Positions 34,952 through 42,150 of a stretch of DNA of 64,000 bases are shown here, one piece after another; within the stretch, counting starts at the first letter, position 1, and each line of letters starts with the position of its first letter. The notes below the pieces were generated by a model. The model ran no database searches. It saw only the letters and a program-made list of their open reading frames with translations, and had not been told where the DNA came from. Location: NCBI GenBank assembly GCA_023100825.1, contig CP095846.1, positions 434,001 through 498,000 of the forward strand, read 5' to 3'. The position numbers and the translations under genes were made by a program. This DNA is from Nocardioidaceae bacterium SCSIO 66511 (GTDB taxonomy: Bacteria > Actinomycetota > Actinomycetes > Propionibacteriales > Nocardioidaceae).

Positions 34952-36618
34952 TTGGGGGTTACGCTCCCGCGGGCTCCGATCAACGTGAGCAGTTCACGGT
35001 ACGTTCTCATCGAGATGTCTTCGTTGAGGTCGAGTGCGAGCGACCGCGGGTAGTAACGGGTAAGCAGATCAATGCCCATCCCGACCCCGATCACCTCGGT
35101 GCCTCGTCGTTCCTGCGCGGCGATCGTAGAGCGTAGGTGGTCGTCCAGATACTCGTCCCCATTGGCGCGTGCGGTTGCAGAGTCCATCGGACTGCCGTCG
35201 GAGACGACGATCACTACTCGGCGACCGCTGTCCGCGGGCATTCGCGAGCAGGCCCACTGGATCGCCTCGCCGTCGATTCCCTCTCGGAACAGGTCGGTTC
35301 GAAGTAGGCCGGCGACTCCCGATCGGCCTTTGTGCCATGGGACATCGGCGTCCTTGAAGACGAGATGAGACAGCTCATTGAGCCGGCCGGGCATACGGGG
35401 CTCTCGCGCACGTTGCCATTCACGCAACGTGCGTCCGCCGTTCCACGCGCCGGTCGTGAACCCGAGGATGTCGGTGGGTATGCCGGCGAGCGTGAGTGCG
35501 TGCCCGAGAACGTCGACGAAGACGACGACGTGCTCCAGCTGCGGCTTCATCGAGCCCGAGCAGTCGACCAGAATGCTGACGCGACTCCGTGGTTCGAGCT
35601 CGACTCCTGCCTGGACGAAGATGTCGTGCGCGTCCGGCGACGTGACGAGGCTGCTCAGCCGTAAGCCGTCGACGTAGCCGTGTTCATGTCCCCCGGACCA
35701 TCCGTTCGTACGCGGCTCACGAAACAATCGGTACAGGTCACGGGCGAGTCGTCGCACGTTCAAGCCGGAGACCTGAACACGTTCGTCGAGCTGGTGCCGT
35801 AGCTGCTCGAGCTGCGCAGTACGTACCAGGTCGTGGATGTCGTGCTGTCGGTCGTAGGTGGTGTCGAAGGCACGATAGGCATGCTCGGGCCGACCTCGTT
35901 GACGGTGCCGGCGTGCGGATACTCGGGGTGTTCGGGCGGCCGAGGAGGGATCGAGGTACAGGGTCAGCGAGGTGGACTCACCGTTCGTTGCCGCGTCGAT
36001 CACGTCCTCGTCCAACAGCTCGGATACGCGCTCGCCGATCTCGATTGCCAGCTCCGCGTATCGCGCCTGGTCTGTACGCGCAGAGCGCAGCGACGCAACG
36101 GCGGACCCGATCAGGGGCGATAACGCAGCGCGGTTGCCCTCGAGCAGGTCTTCGGTCTGCTCGACGACGGGCTGCTGTGTGATGCGGGCGCGGCAGATCT
36201 CGACGGTCGTGTACAGGAGTAGCCCCGAAGCGGTCGACGTGACGCCCGAGCCATGAACAGCGAGACACCAGCGTACGTAGCGATGTCGCAGATTCGTCGT
36301 GACACCCGGCAGCGATGCGCCGACAAGCGACTCGACACGTAACTGCTCGAGCACCTCGAAGATCCATGCCACGACCGGATTCGACGGCTGTAACCTTCGG
36401 TGGAGCTCGGGGTCGGACCGGAGTAGTCGAAGGGCGATCCCGTCGGCAGACCCGCGCTGTGAACCGGCCTCGGCGTCGCCGTCAACGTGTACGTGTGGCG
36501 CGGCGATCGGCACCCGTACGCCGTCGGCGCGTACGACGAAGCCGTCCAGGTCTGCGGACGGTTCGGCGCTCACGGCGCGGACCGTCGCGCCGCGTAGGTC
36601 GTCCCAGTCGACCGTCAT
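34948..36618 (-). CDS. VWA-domain protein, CobT-like
   Basis: 556 residues. The C-terminal half is a von Willebrand A domain with a metal-ion-adhesion site (SILVDCSGSMKP near residue 350, later TDILGFTT and VVIVVSDGSPMD), arranged as in the CobT subunit of cobaltochelatase; the N-terminal half is a divergent helical CobT-like region. It is 5 bases after a CobS-like AAA+ gene, the standard partner. No cobN or other cobalamin genes are in view, so a role as a chaperone pair that matures or remodels a local enzyme is more likely than cobalt insertion; this is inference. Start ATG 36618. Confidence 0.72.
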   Translation of the reverse strand: MTVDWDDLRGATVRAVSAEPSADLDGFVVRADGVRVPIAAPHVHVDGDAEAGSQRGSADGIALRLLRSDPELHRRLQPSNPVVAWIFEVLEQLRVESLVGASLPGVTTNLRHRYVRWCLAVHGSGVTSTASGLLLYTTVEICRARITQQPVVEQTEDLLEGNRAALSPLIGSAVASLRSARTDQARYAELAIEIGERVSELLDEDVIDAATNGESTSLTLYLDPSSAARTPRVSARRHRQRGRPEHAYRAFDTTYDRQHDIHDLVRTAQLEQLRHQLDERVQVSGLNVRRLARDLYRLFREPRTNGWSGGHEHGYVDGLRLSSLVTSPDAHDIFVQAGVELEPRSRVSILVDCSGSMKPQLEHVVVFVDVLGHALTLAGIPTDILGFTTGAWNGGRTLREWQRAREPRMPGRLNELSHLVFKDADVPWHKGRSGVAGLLRTDLFREGIDGEAIQWACSRMPADSGRRVVIVVSDGSPMDSATARANGDEYLDDHLRSTIAAQERRGTEVIGVGMGIDLLTRYYPRSLALDLNEDISMRTYRELLTLIGARGSVTPN

Positions 36619-36623
36619 CGGCA

Positions 36624-37628
36624 CTACTGCCCCGCGGCCGAGCCCGGGGCGCTCCCGTCGAGTTCTCGGTCGAAGCAACGTTGGAAGAGCTCCGCAACGA
36701 GCGGACGCTCGGCTTCGTCGCATCGGTTCACGAAGGAGAGCCGGAACGCGGTGTCGATATCACCGAACAGTTCGACGTTCTCGGCCCACGAAATGACGGT
36801 GCGAGGCGACATCAGGGTGGAGATGTCGCCGGCTCGGAAGCTGTCGCGGGTCAATCCGGCGACGGTCACCATCGCATCGATGAGTGTGGGACCGAGCCGG
36901 TCGACAACGGCGGGTACGCGCGCCGCCACGATCGCCGACTCCTCCGCGGGAGCCAGATAGCCCAACGAGGCAACGATGTCCCAGCGATCGAGCTGGGCAT
37001 GGTTCAGTCGCTGCACGCCGTAGTACATCCCGTTCAAGTCGCCGAGCCCGACGGTGTTCGAGGTCGCGAACATCCGGAAGTACGGATGCGGCGTGAGTAC
37101 GGTGTTCTGGTCGCTCAGCGTCAGTTTGCCCGCGCGTTCGAGCAGTCGCTGGATCACGAACATGACGTCGGGGCGACTGGCGTCGTACTCGTCGAGCACC
37201 AGGGCAACGGGGCGTTGCACGGTCCAAGGCAGGATGCCGTCCTCGAAGCGGGTCACCTGCTGACCATCTTCGAGCACGATCCGATCGCGTCCGAGTAGCT
37301 CGAGTCGGCTGATGTGACCGTCCAGGTTGAGGCGTACGCACGGCCAGTTCAGCCGCGCAGCGACCTGCTCGACGTGCGTCGACTTTCCGGTGCCGTGCAT
37401 ACCTTGCACGAGAACTCGGCGGTTGTGGGCGAAGCCGGCGAGTAGCGCGAGGGTGGCATCGCGGTTGAACTTGTAGGCCGAGTCGATCTCAGGCACGTGC
37501 TCGTCGCGGTATGCGAACGCCGGGACACGCAGGTCGGAGTCGATGCCGAAGACGTCGCGTACCGCGATGGTCGTTGTCGGCTCTGTGCCGCGCAGGTCGA
37601 CGCTCGGTTCGTTCAGGTCGATGGTCAT
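36624..37628 (-). CDS. MoxR/CobS-like AAA+ ATPase
   Basis: 334 residues; Walker A GMHGTGKST at 76-84, Walker B PVALVLDEYD, sensor region FRMFATSNTVGLGD, with the N-terminal RDEHVPEIDSAYKFNRD segment seen in CobS. AAA+ ATPases of this type act with a VWA protein, encoded next. The ATG at 37628 overlaps the stop of the IclR gene in an ATGA, so regulator and ATPase are translationally coupled. Real target enzyme unknown; xsc is divergent from the operon. Confidence 0.78.
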   Translation of the reverse strand: MTIDLNEPSVDLRGTEPTTTIAVRDVFGIDSDLRVPAFAYRDEHVPEIDSAYKFNRDATLALLAGFAHNRRVLVQGMHGTGKSTHVEQVAARLNWPCVRLNLDGHISRLELLGRDRIVLEDGQQVTRFEDGILPWTVQRPVALVLDEYDASRPDVMFVIQRLLERAGKLTLSDQNTVLTPHPYFRMFATSNTVGLGDLNGMYYGVQRLNHAQLDRWDIVASLGYLAPAEESAIVAARVPAVVDRLGPTLIDAMVTVAGLTRDSFRAGDISTLMSPRTVISWAENVELFGDIDTAFRLSFVNRCDEAERPLVAELFQRCFDRELDGSAPGSAAGQ

Positions 37629-38437
37629 CGGTTCGTGCTGCCCTCGGACTCGATGGTGCTCAGGGTGGCTGCCGCGCGCCGCAGCGCAGGGAGTACGCGC
37701 GATGCGTCGTCCGCCTGGAACCGCATGACGGGCGCCTGCGTAGCAAGGCACAGGTTCGTACGTCCCGATTCGTGCGGGACCAATACGGCGACGCAGACCA
37801 AACCGGGGAGGAACTCCTCGTCGTCGATCGCGTAGCCGTTGCGCCTTGCCTGCTTGAGGTCTTGCTCCAAGTCGTCGAGGTCAACGATGGTCTTAGGCGT
37901 GTGCTTCTTCAGGGGAGCGTGGCCGAGCAGCTTGCGCTGCTGTTGCGGACCTAGTTGAGAGAGCAGCATCTTGCCGGTTGCGGAGCAGTGCGCCGGCACT
38001 CGCGAGCCCGGGTGCAGGTGGAAGCGGAGGGGCTCGGGCGTCTCGGCCCGGTCGAGATACACGACCTCGTTGCCGGAAAGCGTTGTGAGGTTGCAAGCCT
38101 CGCCGATCTCATCAACGAGGGCGCTCAGGACTGCGTGGCGTGCTCCGTACTGCGTTGCGTTGAGCAGGATGTCTTCTGCCAGCCGGCGTAATCGGGCGCC
38201 CGTGCCGTAGTGCCGACCGTCGCTCTGTCGTACCAGGAGCTCGGCGCTTTCGAGCTGTTGCAGCATCCGGTGCAGGGTCGGCTTCGGGGTGCCGGTCTCC
38301 TCGGCGAGCCCCTGCAGAGATACGAACTCGTCCTTGGCAGCGATCAGCTCGAGCAAGGCGAACAGCCGCATGGTCGGTGTGTCACCGGCGAGCTCGACGG
38401 GTGCCGGCTCTGCGATGCGTCCGTCGGTGCGTGGCAT
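37625..38437 (-). CDS. IclR-family transcriptional regulator (3)
   Basis: 270 residues: wHTH (about 20-75, LQGLAEETGTPKPTLHRMLQQL) and IclR effector domain (CNLTTLSGNEVVYLDRAE, HCSATGKMLL, GLVCVAVLVPH). ATG 38437 is preferred because GGGAG precedes it; an ATG at 38485 lacks this. Divergent from xsc by 153 bases and coupled to the AAA+ gene, so it probably controls xsc and its own operon. Confidence 0.87.
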   Translation of the reverse strand: MPRTDGRIAEPAPVELAGDTPTMRLFALLELIAAKDEFVSLQGLAEETGTPKPTLHRMLQQLESAELLVRQSDGRHYGTGARLRRLAEDILLNATQYGARHAVLSALVDEIGEACNLTTLSGNEVVYLDRAETPEPLRFHLHPGSRVPAHCSATGKMLLSQLGPQQQRKLLGHAPLKKHTPKTIVDLDDLEQDLKQARRNGYAIDDEEFLPGLVCVAVLVPHESGRTNLCLATQAPVMRFQADDASRVLPALRRAAATLSTIESEGSTNR

Positions 38438-38530
38438 GGGGCTCCCGGGTCGTCGATTCGGCGGTCGAATCTCATCGTGCCGCAAGCATGCGTTGACGCA
38501 CTCTGCGGCTCATCCGTATAGTCGACTCAA

Positions 38531-38547
38531 ATTTCAGTTTCAGAGAT
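38531..38547. promoter_or_regulatory. AT-rich imperfect dyad between IclR(3) and xsc
   Basis: ATTTCAG-TTT-CAGAGAT (5 of 7 arm positions match as an inverted repeat) lies 44 bases upstream of xsc in the AT-richest part of the divergent promoter. It differs from the ATRTGG-N9-CCAYAT dyads, so xsc may answer to a different IclR protein. Confidence 0.3.
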
Positions 38548-38590
38548 AGATCATACAGGTTTTCGAGATTTGACGCGGAGAGGACTCGAG

Positions 38591-40381
38591 ATGACGGACA
38601 AGAGCGGCGCCGGTGGCCCGCAGCGGATGACGCCGTCGGAGGCATTCGTCGAGACGATGGCCGCGAATGGCGTGACGGACATCTTCGGCATCATGGGCTC
38701 GGCCTTCATGGACGCGATGGACATCTTCGCGCCCGCGGGTATGCGTCTCGTGCCCGTGGTGCACGAGCAGGGCGCCGCACACATGGCCGACGGGTACGCG
38801 CGGGTCAGTGGCAGGCATGGCGTGGTGATCGGGCAGAACGGCCCCGGGATCAGCAACTGCGTCACCGCGATCGCCGCGGCGTACTGGGCGCACAGCCCGG
38901 TTGTGATCGTCACGCCGGAGGCGGGAACGATGGGAATGGGCCTCGGTGGTTTCCAGGAGGCGAACCAGCTGCCGATGTTCCAGGAGTTCACCAAGTTCCA
39001 GGTCCACGTGAACAACCCGGCACGAATGGCCGAGTTGACCGGACGTTGCTTCGATCGCGCCATGTCCGAGATCGGTCCGACTCAGCTCAACATCCCGCGC
39101 GACTACTTCTACGGCGACATCAACGTCGAGATCCCGCAGCCACAGCGGCTCGATCGGGGCGCAGGCGGTGAGCAGAGCCTGAACGATGCGGCAGATCTGC
39201 TCGCCGAGGCCAGGTTCCCGGTGATCATCTCCGGTGGCGGTGTCGTCATGGCCGATGGCGTCGACGAGTGCCGCGTGCTCGCGGAGCGTCTTGGTGCGCC
39301 GGTCGTCAACAGCTACCTGCACAACGACTCATTCCCCGCGAGTCATCCGCAGTGGTGTGGGCCGCTCGGCTACCAAGGGTCCAAAGCGGCGATGAAGCTG
39401 ATCTCGCAGGCGGATGTCGTCGTCGCGCTGGGGTCCCGACTCGGCCCGTTCGGCACTCTGCCGCAGCACGGTCTTGACTACTGGCCGACCGAGGCCAAGA
39501 TCATTCAGATCGACGCGGACCACCGGATGCTCGGCCTGGTCAAGAAGATCACGGTCGGCATCTGCGGTGACGCGAAGGCAACTGCCGTCGCTCTGAGCGA
39601 GCGGCTCCGCGAACGTACCCTCGCGTGCGATGCGACGCGCGATGACCGCGCCGAGACGATCCGTGCGGAGAAGGAAGCCTGGGAGCAGGAGCTCGACGGC
39701 TGGACGCACGAACGAGACGATTTCAGCCTCGACGCGATCGCCGAAGCCGAGCAGGAGGAGGGCAACTGGCTCCACCCGCGCCAAGTCCTGCGCGAGCTGG
39801 AGAAGGCGATGCCGGAGGACGTCATGGTCTCGACCGACATCGGCAACATCAACTCGGTCGCGAACAGCTACCTGCGGTTCGAGAAGCCGCGGAGTTTCCT
39901 TGCCCCGATGAGCTTCGGCAACTGCGGCTACGCCCTGCCGACGATCATCGGCGCAAAAGCCGCAGCACCGGAGCGGCCTGCGATCGCGTACGCGGGCGAC
40001 GGCGCATGGGGTATGAGCATGGGCGAGATCATGACTGCAGTACGTCACGACATACCTGTCACGGCCGTCGTGTTCCACAACCGGCAGTGGGGTGCGGAAA
40101 AGAAGAACCAGGTCGACTTCTACGACCGGAGGTTCGTTGCCGGCGAGCTCGACAACCAGAGTTTCGCCGGTATCGCGCAGGCAATGGGTGCAGAGGGCAT
40201 CGTCGTAGAGAAACTCGACGATGTCGGTGCTGCGCTGACCCGAGCGGTCGAGGCGCAGCTGACGGAGCGCAAGACCACGGTCATCGAGATCATGTGCACG
40301 CGAGAGCTCGGAGATCCTTTCCGGCGTGACGCGTTGTCCAAGCCGGTACGGCTGCTCGAGAAGTACCAGGACTTCCAGTAA
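38591..40381 (+). CDS. xsc: Sulfoacetaldehyde acetyltransferase
   Basis: 596 residues, a thiamin-diphosphate enzyme of the acetolactate-synthase fold. The PYR domain has the catalytic Glu59 in VVHEQGAAHMADGYAR; the PP domain carries the GDGAWGMSMGEIM motif (about 468) and FHNRQWGAEKKNQ; the C-terminus SKPVRLLEKYQDF is characteristic of Xsc. It converts sulfoacetaldehyde plus phosphate to acetyl phosphate and sulfite in the cytoplasm. It is the common end step for taurine, isethionate and sulfoacetate. ATG 38591 follows GGAGAGGA; an upstream TTG at 38570 is less likely. Monocistronic with a terminator. Confidence 0.93.
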   Translation: MTDKSGAGGPQRMTPSEAFVETMAANGVTDIFGIMGSAFMDAMDIFAPAGMRLVPVVHEQGAAHMADGYARVSGRHGVVIGQNGPGISNCVTAIAAAYWAHSPVVIVTPEAGTMGMGLGGFQEANQLPMFQEFTKFQVHVNNPARMAELTGRCFDRAMSEIGPTQLNIPRDYFYGDINVEIPQPQRLDRGAGGEQSLNDAADLLAEARFPVIISGGGVVMADGVDECRVLAERLGAPVVNSYLHNDSFPASHPQWCGPLGYQGSKAAMKLISQADVVVALGSRLGPFGTLPQHGLDYWPTEAKIIQIDADHRMLGLVKKITVGICGDAKATAVALSERLRERTLACDATRDDRAETIRAEKEAWEQELDGWTHERDDFSLDAIAEAEQEEGNWLHPRQVLRELEKAMPEDVMVSTDIGNINSVANSYLRFEKPRSFLAPMSFGNCGYALPTIIGAKAAAPERPAIAYAGDGAWGMSMGEIMTAVRHDIPVTAVVFHNRQWGAEKKNQVDFYDRRFVAGELDNQSFAGIAQAMGAEGIVVEKLDDVGAALTRAVEAQLTERKTTVIEIMCTRELGDPFRRDALSKPVRLLEKYQDFQ

Positions 40382-40397
40382 CGGCGGAGACCTCGAG

Positions 40398-40430
40398 ACG
40401 GCCCATCCCATTGCGGGGTGGGCCGTTTCG
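40398..40430 (+). terminator. Terminator after xsc
   Basis: ACGGCCCATCCC (40398-40409) pairs with GGGGTGGGCCGT (40415-40426) around a 5-base loop, followed by TTTCG. It begins 17 bases after the xsc stop. Confidence 0.82.
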
Positions 40431-40497
40431 TCGTCGATGGAAGGGTTGGGCCGCGAGCCGGGCCGGTGGTGATCCCAGGGTGTCGTAGGATCCACAT

Positions 40498-40517
40498 GCA
40501 TGGCGCGTGCGCCATGC
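40498..40517 (+). promoter_or_regulatory. Perfect hairpin in leader of secreted protein gene
   Basis: GCATGGCG and CGCCATGC (40498-40505, 40510-40517) pair around a 4-base loop about 68 bases upstream of the secreted protein start, just after a possible TAGGAT -10 box. It may be a leader structure or an operator. Nothing else is evident in 40431-40584. Confidence 0.35.
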
Positions 40518-40584
40518 TCTCTCGGGACTCGGAGGGAGGCCGAGGGCAGCTCTCCTTGTCGTCCGGTTGGAGACCTGAGGGAGC

Positions 40585-41964
40585 ATGATGGTCCGCGCCT
40601 ACCAGAGGCAGTTGGGGCGACGGTTCGTCATGGCCCTTTCCGCCACGGTGACGCTGACGGTCGTGGCGGCCGCCATCACCAATGCGACGACCGCGGCCCC
40701 CGTCGCCGAAGACATCTCGTACACGGGTGCGGTTTATCGGGCCACGCCGTACGAGACACGCACCGCCGTGGTCGACCTCGCGGGCGACGAGGGCGACGGT
40801 GTGGACAGGTACGAGATAGTCACCCAGCCGACCACCGAAGAGGGTACGGTCGGCACCGCCGAGGTCTCGGGAACCCAGGCGACGTTGTCGATCGACCCCG
40901 ATGCGCCGGTCGGGGACGCCCACTTCGGGTACGTCGCAGTCGGTCGTGACGGCACCCGAAGCAACGAGGCGACCGTCGCGTTCGAGATCGCGAACCGTAA
41001 GCCGTTGACCCGTGCCCTTGCCCTCACCACCAGCCGGGACGAGCCGCTGGACATCTGGCCGTACGCCCGCGACGCGGAGAGCGGCGGGCCGTTCGTGTGG
41101 CGTCGGGAGAAGAACCGGCTCACGTACTCGGACCCCGAGCACGGCACCATCGAGCCGTTCTTCGGTGCGAACGGCAGCGAACCCGAGTTCGCCGACATCG
41201 ACCACAAGGTCGTGTATGTGCCCGACTCGGGTTATGTCGGCGCCGACTCGTTCAAGTACACGTTCACCGACGAGGACGGCACGAAGTCGTCCAGCACCGT
41301 ATCGGTCGATGTCGTCGATGGAGCTGACGCTGCAGCAAGTGAGGCCAGAGGTGTTCGGTACCGGTGTGCGCTGAACGTGAGAACCGACGGTGACGCGCGT
41401 ACCGATGCCGACGGCAGGTACGACGCGCAGGCAACGCGACGGCTGTCGCGATACCTCGGCGGCGACCTGATGATCAACGTCGCTGCCGGAGCCGAGGCTC
41501 CGCAACAGATCGGGCCGGGAGAAGAGTACGAGCTGCGAGACCCGTGGGTGACGCTCCGGCCCGAACAGGGCTTCGCCGATCTGCTGGCAGGCGCCCCGGT
41601 CGGTGGCGAGCGGGGCCTCCGGGAGGTCGGGTTCGCGCAGTCGTCGGTGGCGGCGAGCGCGGATCTGTCGGTTCAAGTGCGTCGGTTGCCCTCCGGCAGT
41701 TCCCGTGGGTTCGCAGTCGACGGTCTCGAGGCGGAGCCGGTGAACACGCGGTCGGAGGACCTGACGATGCGTCTCACCGGTTCGCCGCCCGCGCTGCGGG
41801 CGCCGGGTACGGGGGCGGTCGAGGTGACGCTTCCGCAGGTCTTCCTCGTCGATCTGTCACTCGATCCGGGCCTACGCGGACGTGATGACTCGGTCGGTCT
41901 GCGCTGTTATGCCGCGCATGGCGAGCGGTTGCGGATCGCCCGCGTCGCGGTCGTACGGGACTGA
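40585..41964 (+). CDS. Secreted protein with cadherin/Ig-like repeats (paralogue 1)
   Basis: 459 residues: signal peptide (about 1-38, hydrophobic core, cleavage near TTAAP), two Ig/cadherin-like beta segments (about 40-140 and 140-235; EPLDIWPYARDAESGGPFVW, DSGYVGADSFKYTFTD) and a two-cysteine domain (YRCALNV to GLRCYAA). It is homologous to the next two proteins but lacks their basic C-terminal repeats. Function unknown; likely cell-surface. Second Met (40588) is an equally good start because the ribosome site GAGGGAG is close. Confidence 0.72.
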   Translation: MMVRAYQRQLGRRFVMALSATVTLTVVAAAITNATTAAPVAEDISYTGAVYRATPYETRTAVVDLAGDEGDGVDRYEIVTQPTTEEGTVGTAEVSGTQATLSIDPDAPVGDAHFGYVAVGRDGTRSNEATVAFEIANRKPLTRALALTTSRDEPLDIWPYARDAESGGPFVWRREKNRLTYSDPEHGTIEPFFGANGSEPEFADIDHKVVYVPDSGYVGADSFKYTFTDEDGTKSSSTVSVDVVDGADAAASEARGVRYRCALNVRTDGDARTDADGRYDAQATRRLSRYLGGDLMINVAAGAEAPQQIGPGEEYELRDPWVTLRPEQGFADLLAGAPVGGERGLREVGFAQSSVAASADLSVQVRRLPSGSSRGFAVDGLEAEPVNTRSEDLTMRLTGSPPALRAPGTGAVEVTLPQVFLVDLSLDPGLRGRDDSVGLRCYAAHGERLRIARVAVVRD

Positions 41965-42028
41965 CCAAAAACCCCGACTCTCAAACCTCGATCCGAGTTA
42001 CGAATCCATAACGAAAGTCAACCGAGGA

Positions 42029-42043
42029 GTAACTACTAGTTAC
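42029..42043 (+). promoter_or_regulatory. Inverted repeat GTAACT-ACT-AGTTAC in intergenic region
   Basis: A perfect 6-base dyad about 110 bases upstream of the second secreted protein gene, in an AT-rich patch; a second short dyad GTCAC-N5-GTGAC is at 42068-42082. Possible operator sites for the 42151 gene. Confidence 0.3.
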
Positions 42044-42150
42044 GCAACCGTAGTAGCAAGTCGTAGTGTCACCCGATGTGACGGTAGTCACGGATCTCGG
42101 GATCCAGGGGAGGACATCGGTCCTCTCTGCGTCTCACAGGGGAGCACCAC

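Noticed and set aside
34948-37628. Cobalamin biosynthesis (CobST cobaltochelatase)
   Set aside because: No cobN or other cobalamin gene in view, and the pair is coupled to an IclR gene next to xsc.
38591-40381. Acetolactate synthase large subunit
   Set aside because: The C-terminus, the EKKNQ segment and the tpa/tauR/pta neighbourhood fit Xsc better; no small subunit gene follows.
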